From JAZUCL01 sp045639125 (lineage in GTDB: Bacteria; Bacillota; Clostridia; Oscillospirales; QAMX01): a stretch of 61,418 nucleotides of DNA. The stretch's first letter is position 1, and every line of letters begins with the position of its first letter. A program made the translations under genes and the position numbers. The stretch covers positions 1 to 61,418 of the forward strand of contig JAZUCL010000008.1 of NCBI GenBank assembly GCA_045639125.1. The letters run 5' to 3'. Under the pieces are notes generated by a model. That model searched no databases. It was not told where the DNA came from and saw only the letters and a program-made list of their open reading frames with translations. Positions 7,513-15,637 of this stretch are shown here, piece after piece.

Positions 7513-7615
7513 GTCTGCAATTACATTCTTTACGCCCTAACATTCATGTGGTTGCTATTTTAATAGCAATGATGAAATGCCCACGGCAAAGGAGAAGTAT
7601 TTATTTAATTTTACA

Positions 7616-9154
7616 TCATAGATATAAAATTCTAATTTTTTGACCCGAATTAACCTCAATGCATTTAACAATATTTTTTATAAAAGTTTCAAAATGATTA
7701 TTCATATTTAATTCGCTTATAGCAATAAAATCTTCTACCACAATAATCTTTTTCGATGCGTTTTGTTTATTAACTATATCAAGTCTGTTATCCAAATTCA
7801 AAATTTCATTTTCAATATTTTTTATTTTATCTACATAAAATTCTTTATCTTCTGTTTCTTTTAAGATGTTTCGCAAAATCTCAGTCTCTTTCTCAAGGCA
7901 TTGTATCCTTCTTCGAATGACCTGCGGATTATTATCATCTTTATTCAATGCTATCTCAAGCTCATCTCTAACCTTTTTAGCTATATCGTCTGATTTAGGC
8001 AACAACTCCTTTAAACTATCAAGTATTGCTTTATGTAAGTCTTCCTCATAGATTGTTGGCGAATTCTTGCAAGTTTTAGTACCATTTTTCAAACGTTCGG
8101 TACACCTCCATACTATTGTCTTATTTCCATTCCTTGACCATGTAACTCTTCTGTACTTAGCGCCACATTCTGCGCAAATCACTTTGCCTGTGAGAGCATA
8201 TTTAGAACTATATCTGCTTGGATTTTTACTGCTATATAGACTTGCTCGTCTTTTCAATTCATCCTGTACCATATCAAATATTTCGCGAGAGACTATTCCC
8301 TCATGATTATTCTCGATATAATATTGTGTAACCTCACCTTTGTTTCTTGCTATTGTTTTTGTGAGATAATCTACCGTATAACTTTTCTGCAGGAGTACAT
8401 CACCTTTATATTTCTCATTTCTCAAAATTCCTGACACAGTAGATTTGTTCCATTCACCTATACCCTTTGTTGTTTCTATGTTGTTATCGTTAAGCCATTT
8501 CCTAATTCCGCCTATGGAATTTCCCTCAAAGTACATATGAAAGATTTTGCGAACGATTGCTGCCTGTTCTGGAATTATAACAGGTGTTTTTCCATCCCCT
8601 CTGTCATATCCATATAAGAATGAGGGGAAAGCAAACTTCCCTTCCTTATATCCCATTCTTTTACCTCTAGTTACATTTTGACTAAGCGATTCACTTTCCG
8701 CCTGAGCAAAAGCACTAAACCATGTTAGAAATGTTTCACTTACAGCATCAAGTGTGTTTATTCCTTCCTTTTCAAAAATGACTCCTATATTATTCGCTTT
8801 TAGTTTTCTCACATGCGTTAGACAATCAACAGTATTTCTTGCAAAACGTGAAATTGACTTTGTAATAATTAAATCTATTTTTCCTTTATCACACATCTCA
8901 AGCATTCTCTGAAATTCAATTCTGTTTGTATCATTCATTCCACTTATGCCAAAATCGGCGAAAATATCAACTAGCATCCAATTAGTCGTACTTTCAATTT
9001 TATTCTTGTAATAAGTAATTTGATTTTCCAGACTATTTTCTTGTTCTTCTTTATCTGTACTAACCCTACAGTATGCTGCTACTCTATATTGTCTATTTGT
9101 GTCTATTGTCTGTCTGGAAATTGTAGCCGGAATTTCAGTTATCTTTCTCATCAT
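7616..9154 (-). CDS. Large serine recombinase (site-specific integrase)
   Basis: The 512-residue protein has the resolvase catalytic domain at residues 23-165, with nucleophile Ser32 in YCRVSTD and the Arg-rich SISRFARNTVD motif. A recombinase domain follows (about 190-300), then a zinc ribbon (CAEC...C...C, about 330-375), then a C-terminal coiled coil (about 395-470). Length and order match transposon-type large serine recombinases that integrate and excise circular elements. It overlaps the upstream KilA-N gene by 20 bp and is presumably the mobility gene of this island. Confidence 0.93.
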   Translation of the reverse strand: MMRKITEIPATISRQTIDTNRQYRVAAYCRVSTDKEEQENSLENQITYYKNKIESTTNWMLVDIFADFGISGMNDTNRIEFQRMLEMCDKGKIDLIITKSISRFARNTVDCLTHVRKLKANNIGVIFEKEGINTLDAVSETFLTWFSAFAQAESESLSQNVTRGKRMGYKEGKFAFPSFLYGYDRGDGKTPVIIPEQAAIVRKIFHMYFEGNSIGGIRKWLNDNNIETTKGIGEWNKSTVSGILRNEKYKGDVLLQKSYTVDYLTKTIARNKGEVTQYYIENNHEGIVSREIFDMVQDELKRRASLYSSKNPSRYSSKYALTGKVICAECGAKYRRVTWSRNGNKTIVWRCTERLKNGTKTCKNSPTIYEEDLHKAILDSLKELLPKSDDIAKKVRDELEIALNKDDNNPQVIRRRIQCLEKETEILRNILKETEDKEFYVDKIKNIENEILNLDNRLDIVNKQNASKKIIVVEDFIAISELNMNNHFETFIKNIVKCIEVNSGQKIRILYL

Positions 9155-9710
9155 TCATTACCTCCAAGTATTTTTCTATAATATTTAGCATCATTTCTGC
9201 AGACAACCAGCACATAAAATGCAATGCTATTTCTTTATGTGCATATGTCCCACCATTCTTGCCCTGTCTTGATACAATTCCGATAGAATGAGTTTCTTTA
9301 ATCCATATTTTGGGTGTTAAAGCTTTTAATTCTACCGGAATTAAAAGAAACTTTTCATTGTGCTTATTTTCCCACAAAGAAAGAAAATCAACGGTTCCAC
9401 TATCTCTTAACCACATTTGAATAGTGTACCCTGTTGATTTTTGTGGTTTGCTTCTTGCTAATTCTGTTAAAGAAATATATCCTGGATTTCGCTCCAATAA
9501 ATCGTTTCTTGTTTCTCTTTTCTTCTTTCTAAATTCAACACTTGGATTTTGAATTCTGCTATATCTCCAGACCTCAAATTCATCATACAGATTTTCTAAT
9601 ACTTCGTTATATACCTCTTCGGTTATAATTTCACTTTGAAGTAATGGCTTCATATACTGTTCCTTTGCAATGATATACCGTAGCTGATTTTGAATTGCTG
9701 ATTTGTCCAT
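9135..9710 (-). CDS. SHOCT-like plus KilA-N domain protein
   Basis: Residues about 1-45 (MDKSAIQNQLRYIIAKEQYM, then LLQSEIITEEVYNEVLENL) resemble the short SHOCT-like proteins encoded next to clostridial serine recombinases. Residues about 75-185 form a KilA-N DNA-binding domain (GYISLTELA, then GYTIQMWLRDSGTVDFLSLW, then GGTYAHKEIALHFMCWLS). The ATG at 9710 with AAAGGAG upstream gives 191 residues. It is translationally coupled to the integrase, so a role in recombination directionality or regulation is plausible. A 14-bp inverted repeat could mask its start site. Confidence 0.75.
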   Translation of the reverse strand: MDKSAIQNQLRYIIAKEQYMKPLLQSEIITEEVYNEVLENLYDEFEVWRYSRIQNPSVEFRKKKRETRNDLLERNPGYISLTELARSKPQKSTGYTIQMWLRDSGTVDFLSLWENKHNEKFLLIPVELKALTPKIWIKETHSIGIVSRQGKNGGTYAHKEIALHFMCWLSAEMMLNIIEKYLEVMNDEKDN

Positions 9711-9762
9711 GTTCAATTCTCCTTTCACTTTAATAATAGAATTATATAACAAATCAGCAATT
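9693..9762 (-). promoter_or_regulatory. mRNA hairpin enclosing the KilA-N ribosome site
   Basis: ACAAATCAGCAATT (9749-9762) and AATTGCTGATTTGT (9693-9706) are perfect inverse 14-mers. In the minus-strand transcript the second arm covers codons 2-6 of the KilA-N gene. The ribosome site and ATG sit in the 42-nt loop. Translational control is inferred. Confidence 0.5.
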
Positions 9763-9773
9763 CTGTCCCTAGG

Positions 9774-10166
9774 CTAACTTCTGATGTATCTGCAACGAGA
9801 TTCTTTTTCGATAGATGCTTCAACGAAATTTTCGAATGAAATAATATAAGCTAAATACTTTTTGTTATTTATAGTTTTATCAATAACGTCCCTTGTCCAC
9901 TTATCTTTACCTGATGGCGATTTAACTCCACGGTTATATAATTCTTCTTGAATATTTTGCAAGCTATGACCATTAATAGCCATGTCATAAATCATTCTAA
10001 CCACATTAGTTTCATCATCTTTGATGTAAACATAGCCGTCTTCATCTCTACCAAACCCGTAACAAATTCTACCAAACAATCTCGATTCATACAAATCCAA
10101 TTTCATCATTTTATCTTCCTCCTTAAGTTTGATGTTTTTTATAGTTCTAATTTCGCTATTTGTCAT
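9774..10166 (-). CDS. Recombinase-domain protein lacking a catalytic domain
   Basis: The 130-residue product contains only the middle 'recombinase' domain of large serine recombinases (residues about 30-110: GRICYGFGRDEDGYVYIKDD, VVRMIYDMAINGHSLQNIQE, then KWTRDVIDKTINNKKYL). There is no resolvase domain and no zinc ribbon. Two starts are possible, 10166 and 10109, and both have excellent AGGAGG sites. It could be a decayed recombinase or a functional DNA-binding accessory for the neighbouring integrase. Confidence 0.65.
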   Translation of the reverse strand: MTNSEIRTIKNIKLKEEDKMMKLDLYESRLFGRICYGFGRDEDGYVYIKDDETNVVRMIYDMAINGHSLQNIQEELYNRGVKSPSGKDKWTRDVIDKTINNKKYLAYIISFENFVEASIEKESRCRYIRS

Positions 10167-10196
10167 TGTAAGTTTCCTCCTTTGTACTTTTAAAAT

Positions 10197-10232
10197 AAAA
10201 AAAGCACATCTTGATTTCACTCAAAATGCGCT
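10197..10232 (-). terminator. Intrinsic terminator upstream of the recombinase-domain gene
   Basis: On the minus strand, AGCGCATTTTGA pairs with TCAAGATGTGCT (two G-T pairs) and is followed by a run of T residues. It would stop readthrough from the tRNA side into the island. Confidence 0.7.
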
Positions 10233-10303
10233 CAAAATTTGTAATATCCAATTTAAAAACATCATCATAGTTATGTTTTATTGATTAAATTTTGTTCATC
10301 TAC

Positions 10304-10361
10304 CTAAATTTTACCAAGCAATTCTGCTAATTCATATTCTCCTTTTATGTTAAATTTGCAT
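10304..10361 (-). pseudogene. C-terminal coding scrap at the island edge
   Basis: An open minus-strand frame ends CKFNIKGEYELAELLGKI and then a stop at 10306-10304. It has no start codon and abuts the terminator of the tRNA operon. It reads like the tail of a gene truncated at an integration junction. The family is not recognised. Confidence 0.35.
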
Positions 10362-10362
10362 A

Positions 10363-10416
10363 GAAAAAGAGACAAACATCATTATAACTATGTTATAAAA
10401 AGTGTTTGTCTCTTTT
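10363..10416 (-). terminator. Terminator of the tRNA operon
   Basis: AAAAGAGACAAACA and TGTTTGTCTCTTTT (365-378 and 403-416 of this 10-kb block) are perfect inverse 14-mers. An inner TATAAC/GTTATA stem lies in the loop, and T residues follow on the minus strand. It begins at the CCA end of tRNA-Lys. Confidence 0.8.
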
Positions 10417-10491
10417 GGTGACTCATCGGGGATTCGAACCCCGGACACCCTGCTTAAAAGGCAGGTGCTCTGCCGACTGAGCTAATGAATC
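10416..10491 (-). tRNA. tRNA-Lys (anticodon TTT)
   Basis: The acceptor stem GATTCAT/ATGAGTC, the D arm TTAGCTCAGTCGGCAGAGC, the anticodon loop CTTTTAA, the T arm GGTTCGAATCC and an encoded CCA are all present. It is the last gene of a five-tRNA operon. Confidence 0.97.
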
Positions 10492-10495
10492 ATAT

Positions 10496-10571
10496 TGGCT
10501 GGGATGGCAGGACTCGAACCTACGAATGCCAGAGTCAAAGTCTGGTGCCTTACCGCCTTGGCGACATCCCA
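10496..10571 (-). tRNA. tRNA-Gln (anticodon TTG)
   Basis: The acceptor TGGGATG/CATCCCA, the anticodon loop CTTTGAC, a TTC-containing T arm (GGTTCGAGTCC) and CCA are present. The U-A first pair is typical of bacterial tRNA-Gln. Four bases separate it from tRNA-Lys. Confidence 0.97.
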
Positions 10572-10636
10572 ATATGTCATTGTGCGGTTTAGGTGGACAA
10601 AGGAATGACAACTCGCCATTCCTTTATCTTATTTCA

Positions 10637-10714
10637 TGGGGTGGATAACCGGACTTGAACCGGCGGCCTCCAGAGCCACAATCTGGCGTTCTAGCCAACT
10701 GAACTATACCCACC
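10637..10714 (-). tRNA. tRNA-His (anticodon GTG)
   Basis: The anticodon loop ATTGTGG carries GTG. The extra G at position -1 faces C73, the hallmark of tRNA-His. The acceptor GTGGGTA/TATCCAC and CCA are encoded. Confidence 0.97.
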
Positions 10715-10735
10715 ATAAGCCATCCTAAAAGGAAG

Positions 10736-10812
<77 letters not shown>

Positions 10813-10815
10813 ATG

Positions 10816-10889
<74 letters not shown>

Positions 10890-10917
10890 ATCTTTTCCTC
10901 TTCTAACATGCCTATTT

Positions 10918-10946
10918 ATAATACCACACACTCCATGAATTGTCAA
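10918..10946 (-). promoter_or_regulatory. Promoter of the tRNA operon
   Basis: On the minus strand, consensus TTGACA (946-941) and TATTAT (923-918) are spaced by 17 bp, starting transcription just ahead of tRNA-Gly. Confidence 0.85.
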
Positions 10947-11080
10947 GTAATTTTTATCCAAAAATCAACCTTTCGTAATTTCACCAAACTAATTGACAAT
11001 ATTTACCCTCTTATGTATCATTTTGCCCGATATGCACACAATGTATTCGTATTATTTTATACACATGAAAGGGTAACGCT

Positions 11081-11977
11081 ATGGAATTACGTACTGACCT
11101 TGCTATCGAAACACATCAACAACGACTTAATGAAACAAAGGCACAAACTCTATCTGGGGTCTCAGCAAGAGAGTATAATCGTTTTGGGTTTTCAATTCAC
11201 CATGTAAAAGTTCTCAATGACGAAGGTGCAAAACTTATTGAAAAACCTATTGGTAGTTATATAACACTCACTCTCGACCCACTCATTAAACGTGAGGAAA
11301 ATGCTTTTTCAAGATGCTCGGAGGCAATAGCCCATGAACTACGTCAACTTTTACCTATCGGGGCTAAATCGGCACTCGTTTGTGGCATTGGTAACCCTGC
11401 CATAACGCCCGATGCTGTTGGCCCAATAGCCGTAGAGCATACCATGGTCACACGCCACATGATTGAACGCTTGCCACGATATTTTAGTGCATATCGACCT
11501 GTAAGTGCTGTTAGTCCTGGTGTTCTCGGTATGACCGGAATTGAAACAGGAGAAATACTGAAAGGAGTCATTTCACGAACTCACCCCGATTTTGTAATTG
11601 CCGTTGATGCCCTTGCTGCACACGATATGGAGCGTCTTTGCACAACTATACAAATATCTGACACCGGAATTGTTCCCGGGTCAGGCGTCGGGAACTCTCG
11701 TAACGCAATCACTCATGAAGAACTCGGGATTCCGGTCATTGCTGTCGGTGTACCTACTGTCGTTGACGCAGTTACTCTTGCACAAAAACTTCTTAAAACG
11801 GTAGGTTGTTCTTCCTTTGATGAAAATTTACTTTCAGGTTGCACAAAAACGATGATGGTAACGCCAAGAGAAATTGACACACGAGTGGCAGATGTTGGAA
11901 AACTCATTGGCTATGCCATAAATCTTGCACTACACGATGGCCTGACAGTTACAGATATAGATATGTTTTTATCCTAA
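11081..11977 (+). CDS. gpr: Germination protease GPR (peptidase family A63)
   Basis: GPR degrades small acid-soluble spore proteins during germination. The 298-residue length is slightly under that of Bacillus GPR. The N-terminus carries RTDLAIE, the conserved auto-processing site, after only four residues. The core shows LVCGIGNPAITPDAVGP, VSPGVLGMTGIETGEI, DFVIAVDALA and GIVPGSGVGNSR. It is followed 68 bp later by spoIIP on the same strand, the usual gpr-spoIIP order. The start ATG has AAAGGG upstream. Confidence 0.96.
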   Translation: MELRTDLAIETHQQRLNETKAQTLSGVSAREYNRFGFSIHHVKVLNDEGAKLIEKPIGSYITLTLDPLIKREENAFSRCSEAIAHELRQLLPIGAKSALVCGIGNPAITPDAVGPIAVEHTMVTRHMIERLPRYFSAYRPVSAVSPGVLGMTGIETGEILKGVISRTHPDFVIAVDALAAHDMERLCTTIQISDTGIVPGSGVGNSRNAITHEELGIPVIAVGVPTVVDAVTLAQKLLKTVGCSSFDENLLSGCTKTMMVTPREIDTRVADVGKLIGYAINLALHDGLTVTDIDMFLS

Positions 11978-12045
11978 AGTTTGGCATGAAGAAAACTTAA
12001 ATGGCATAGAATGTAAAAAGTTTATTCTTCATGTGAGGTGACACC

Positions 12046-13140
12046 GTGAAAAGCAAATATCACCGTATTTGCAAAAAAATAAAGCACTTGGTCCTGTGGA
12101 TTATAATATGCTTTCTCTTTGTCTTGCTCCCACCTGAACGTCTCGGACTTATATTAAAAGAGTATACTAAAGATACATGGTCAAAAGTGTCAATATCTTC
12201 TCTGTTTTTTGAACTAAATCCATTTCTCCGCCCTAACAACACTTATAACACTGACTTAACTGAAACTGATACTTGGACAAACATCAATGCAATTGATACG
12301 CAAGATACATCTGGCGTTTCATACGACGATATCTATGTAAATAAAAGTACAGATAATACCGATATTGACTCGAATAATCCGTCTCTTTCACAAGAAAATA
12401 CAATTACCTTTCGCAATGAAACTGACTTTGAACCATGTGTCGAAACTCTTCTTAATGCAAAGCCGGCATTTACTATAACAGGTAATACACCTAATATACT
12501 AATAATTCACACCCATACAAGCGAATCATACACTCCCGACGATATACACCCATATATACCAAGTGATACAAGTAGAACCCTCGACAGCGAATTTAATGTG
12601 GTTCGTATAGGCACACACCTTGCAAATCGCCTTAGAGAGTCAGGTATTGAGGTAGTGCATGATAAAACAATACATGACTATCCAAGTTACTCTGGCTCTT
12701 ATGCAAGAACCCTCGACACTATCAAATCAAATCTTCAGATGTACCCAGATATAAGCGTTGTCATAGACATACACCGTGACGCAATAATTGATGATGACGG
12801 CACAAATCTAAAAACATTCTGTTTAGCATCACGTGACGGACAAACCTTAGAAAGTGCAGAATTGATGTTAGTTGTCGGCACGGATAAAGGCGGTATGGAC
12901 CACTTAAACTGGGAAAGCAACTTATCGTTTGCAGTTAAATTGCAAGACGAAATTTCAAAACTGTACCCAAAGTTAATGCGTCCTATAAATTTACGCAACG
13001 AGCGATTTAATCAACACGCAACTGTTGGTTCTCTAATTTTAGAGGTTGGAAGTTCGGGCAACACTCTTTCAGAAGCATTAAATGCAATTGACTTATTTGC
13101 AGACGGTTTTATTTTATTGCTTGACAAATATAAAAACTGA
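12046..13140 (+). CDS. spoIIP: Stage II sporulation protein P (peptidoglycan amidase/endopeptidase)
   Basis: SpoIIP cuts peptidoglycan with SpoIID to drive engulfment. The protein has a basic N-terminus and one membrane helix (residues about 14-28), then a low-complexity linker (30-135). The catalytic domain carries the metal-binding motifs IIHTHTSESYTPD (first His), RTLDSEFNVVRIGTHL, VIDIHRDA and LILEVGSSGNT. Translation begins at a GTG with GAGGTG just upstream. The 364-residue length is normal. Confidence 0.94.
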   Translation: MKSKYHRICKKIKHLVLWIIICFLFVLLPPERLGLILKEYTKDTWSKVSISSLFFELNPFLRPNNTYNTDLTETDTWTNINAIDTQDTSGVSYDDIYVNKSTDNTDIDSNNPSLSQENTITFRNETDFEPCVETLLNAKPAFTITGNTPNILIIHTHTSESYTPDDIHPYIPSDTSRTLDSEFNVVRIGTHLANRLRESGIEVVHDKTIHDYPSYSGSYARTLDTIKSNLQMYPDISVVIDIHRDAIIDDDGTNLKTFCLASRDGQTLESAELMLVVGTDKGGMDHLNWESNLSFAVKLQDEISKLYPKLMRPINLRNERFNQHATVGSLILEVGSSGNTLSEALNAIDLFADGFILLLDKYKN

Positions 13141-13180
13141 CTTACCCATTGCAAAAAGTATGTAATATCCTGTATAATAG

Positions 13181-13220
13181 AAATTAGGGCGATACGCTAT
13201 TCCCCGTATCGCCCTAATTT
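13181..13220. terminator. Shared terminator between spoIIP and the NNQ mini-gene
   Basis: AAATTAGGGCGATACG (13181-13196) is the perfect inverse of CGTATCGCCCTAATTT (13205-13220). The 16-bp stem can serve both converging transcripts. Confidence 0.75.
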
Positions 13221-13240
13221 CTGTGTTAGTAGTTTTTGTA

Positions 13241-13405
13241 CTACTTTTTGGACTGACTGTTGGACTGGTTATTTTTGTTGCTCTGATTGTTTTGGTTGTT
13301 CTGATTGTTCTGGTTGTTCTGGTTGTTCTGGTTGTTTTGGTTGTTCTGGTTGTTTTGGTTGTTCTGGTTGTTGCGATTAGACTGATTCATTTTGTTGTCA
13401 TTCAT
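13241..13405 (-). CDS. Asn/Gln-repeat mini-protein with ten NNQ repeats
   Basis: A 54-residue reading frame starts MNDNKMNQSNR, continues with ten consecutive NNQ tripeptides and ends SNKNNQSNSQSKK before TAG. GAGAGGTG precedes the ATG by six bases. The opposite strand is a meaningless Val/Leu repeat frame. The codons of the repeat alternate (AAC/AAT, CAG/CAA), which suggests selection on the peptide. Gln/Asn-rich low-complexity small proteins occur among gamma-type spore proteins and coat proteins. The location beside gpr and spoIIP makes a spore role an attractive but unproven guess. Confidence 0.65.
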   Translation of the reverse strand: MNDNKMNQSNRNNQNNQNNQNNQNNQNNQNNQNNQNNQNNQSNKNNQSNSQSKK

Positions 13406-13511
13406 TCTAAACACCTCTCATCTAATTATTGACCTTGGTTACAAATACATTATTCCCTATAAACAAAATAATATACACCTAAAATTTTCCATGAAAGGAA
13501 GTTAACACATT

Positions 13512-14885
13512 TTGAATAAAATTCCAAAAGAGTTTCTTGATGATATGAAATTTCTGCTTGGCAAAGACTTTGATGCATTTGCCGATGCAATGTGTAATGG
13601 TGAGCCAAAGAAAGGGCTTCGTATAAACACATTGAAAGTATCATGCGATGCATTTGAATCTATTTCGCCATTTTCTCTGCAAAAATCGCCGCTTTGTACA
13701 GAGGGTTATATCGTTTCGTCTGAGGAACGCGCAGGAAGCCATGCCTATCATCATGCAGGCCTTTACTATATGCAAGAGCCGTCAGCAGGTTGTGTCGTTG
13801 AGGCGTTAAATCCAAAAGAAAATATGCGTGTACTTGATTTATGTGCCGCACCCGGTGGAAAATCGGGACATATTGCCGCACGTCTTGCTGGTACGGGTTT
13901 ACTTGTTGCAAATGAATGTGTGTCTGCACGTGCTAAAATTCTAAGGTCAAATATGGAGCGACTTGGTGTTAAAAACGCCTGTATTACAAGTGCTATGCCT
14001 GACCGCATTGCACAGACTTTTCCCTCGTACTTTGATGCAGTTGTTGTTGACGCACCATGTTCAGGCGAGGGAATGTTTCGTAAAGAGGAGTCTGCATGTA
14101 CCGACTGGTCACGAGAGCACGTAAAAAGTTGTGCTGTTAGACAAAGAAGTATACTCGACTCGGCAGCGGAAACTCTTTGTGAAAATGGCACACTTCTCTA
14201 CTCTACATGCACGTTAAATCCTACTGAAGACGAATGGGTAATTGACGATTTTCTAAAATCACACCCTGAATTTACAATGGAAAAAATAGATGCAGTCACG
14301 CTACCCTCTGCACACCCTGAGTGGTGTAATGCCAATGAGTCAATTAGACTTGCCGCAAAACTCATGCCCCACGAAATTGATGGCGAGGGTCATTTTGTGG
14401 CTCGGTTACGAAAAACTGACGGTACACGATGCGATTCTTTTACAATGCCTAAAAAGTCCTCCACACGTCAGTTGTCTAAATCAGAATTTTCCATAGTAAA
14501 AGATTTTTGGAATGAGCATTTTTCATGTCAGTTATGGGGAGAGCCAATACTTTGTGGCGATGTTGTATATCTACCGTCCATACAGCCATCGCTCCCGATT
14601 ATTTGTTCAGGAGTTCCTATCGGCAGTATCAAAGGCTCTCGATTTGAGCCTGAGCATGGATTGTACCTTGCGTTGTCAGCAGAAGATTCATATAACAAAG
14701 TTTGTCTTGACCCATCTAATCCCCTTGTTCATCGCTATTTGGCCGGTGAAGAAATCCCCTATACCGGAGAAAAAGGGTATTGTATGGTATGTGTCGGCAC
14801 AGACGGATACGCCTTTCCTATTGGATTTGGCAAGGCATCAGGCGGTGTACTTAAAAACAAATACCCCAAGGGGTTACGAAGGTAG
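13512..14885 (+). CDS. rsmF: RsmF-like rRNA cytosine-C5 methyltransferase (NOL1/NOP2/Sun family)
   Basis: This enzyme methylates cytosine in 16S rRNA using S-adenosylmethionine. Of its 457 residues, about 1-75 form the family N-terminal domain (KKGLRINTLKV). The Rossmann core contains VLDLCAAPGGKSGHIA, the VVDAPCSGEGMFRK motif and the catalytic STCTLNPTEDE region. The C-terminal 150 residues are a PUA-like RNA-binding part, ending GGVLKNKYPKGLRR. The start is TTG with AAGGAAG upstream. Target position is inferred from homology only. Confidence 0.9.
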   Translation: MNKIPKEFLDDMKFLLGKDFDAFADAMCNGEPKKGLRINTLKVSCDAFESISPFSLQKSPLCTEGYIVSSEERAGSHAYHHAGLYYMQEPSAGCVVEALNPKENMRVLDLCAAPGGKSGHIAARLAGTGLLVANECVSARAKILRSNMERLGVKNACITSAMPDRIAQTFPSYFDAVVVDAPCSGEGMFRKEESACTDWSREHVKSCAVRQRSILDSAAETLCENGTLLYSTCTLNPTEDEWVIDDFLKSHPEFTMEKIDAVTLPSAHPEWCNANESIRLAAKLMPHEIDGEGHFVARLRKTDGTRCDSFTMPKKSSTRQLSKSEFSIVKDFWNEHFSCQLWGEPILCGDVVYLPSIQPSLPIICSGVPIGSIKGSRFEPEHGLYLALSAEDSYNKVCLDPSNPLVHRYLAGEEIPYTGEKGYCMVCVGTDGYAFPIGFGKASGGVLKNKYPKGLRR

Positions 14886-14888
14886 TAT

Positions 14889-14920
14889 AAAAGCCACGAA
14901 CGATATCGTTCGTGGCTTTT
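14889..14920. terminator. Terminator after rsmF
   Basis: A perfect 32-bp palindrome centred on GATATC (AAAAGCCACGAACGAT and its inverse) ends in TTTT four bases after the rsmF stop codon. Confidence 0.85.
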
Positions 14921-14934
14921 ATTATTTGTTTTGA

Positions 14935-15069
14935 AATATTAAAAATACTACAGTTTTAAGACTCCAGCCTGACGCTGTAATTGAGGACGAGAAACAGATA
15001 TTTGGTGTAGATGATAGCGGAACCACATATAGTTATTCTGGTTTATTTAACTATAATTTGCAATTATAA
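14935..15069 (+). pseudogene. Coding scrap without a start codon
   Basis: A frame of 44 codons reads coding-like (LRLQPDAVIEDEKQIFGVDD, then YSYSGLFNYNLQL and a stop at 15067-15069), but has no start codon or ribosome site and follows a terminator. It is likely the tail of a lost gene. The family is not recognised. Confidence 0.3.
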
Positions 15070-15076
15070 CCTATCT

Positions 15077-15619
15077 TTAGACTACTATTGAGTCTATTTT
15101 TTCACCGTCAAGATTTTTAATTGTAAAGCACCTGTTTTCGTATACCATATAACTATGTTCGTTGTTATTTTTAGGGATTGAAACCGAGCCTGGATTCAAA
15201 TAGTAATAAGTTCCACGTTTTTCCAACGCTTGAATATGAGTATGGCCGTGAAGCAAAATATCTCCACTTTGAATTGGAGGTAATTTATCGTTGTTGTATA
15301 CATGACCATGGGTTGCATAGATTGTCAAGTCATCAACAGAAACAACAGCGTAGTCTGCCAGAATTGGAAATTTCAAAACCATTTGATCAACTTCCGTATC
15401 GCAGTTGCCACGAACACAGAGAATTTTATCTTTCAGACTATTCAAACGCTCAATCACCTTTTTAGGACCATACTCTAATGGCAAATTATTTCTCGGTCCG
15501 TGATACAAAATATCACCAAGCAACAAAATTTTATCAGCACATTCACGCTCAAACGCACAAATTAGTTTTTCACAATAGAGGTCAGAGCCATGTATATCAG
15601 ATGCAATTAGTAATTTCAT
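15077..15619 (-). CDS. yfcE: YfcE/MJ0936-family metallophosphodiesterase
   Basis: The 180-residue protein carries the calcineurin-like metal-binding motifs in order: DIHG (8-11), GD (35-36), GNCD (about 72-75), ATHGH (about 102-106) and HGHTH (about 127-131), ending with YYLNPGSVSIPK. Relatives hydrolyse phosphodiesters, with physiological substrates mostly unknown. It follows the RlmI-like gene on the same strand by 18 bp, so they are probably cotranscribed. Confidence 0.9.
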   Translation of the reverse strand: MKLLIASDIHGSDLYCEKLICAFERECADKILLLGDILYHGPRNNLPLEYGPKKVIERLNSLKDKILCVRGNCDTEVDQMVLKFPILADYAVVSVDDLTIYATHGHVYNNDKLPPIQSGDILLHGHTHIQALEKRGTYYYLNPGSVSIPKNNNEHSYMVYENRCFTIKNLDGEKIDSIVV

Positions 15620-15637
15620 AATACCATCTCTTTCTCT

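Noticed and set aside
10250..10400. Definite attL/attR pair for the serine recombinase
   Set aside because: The two similar 21-bp segments are partly explained by the terminator palindrome; kept only as a tentative finding.
13223..13432. Plus-strand 69-residue Val/Leu repeat frame
   Set aside because: It is the complement of the NNQ repeat gene on the minus strand, with no ribosome site; the minus-strand frame has one.
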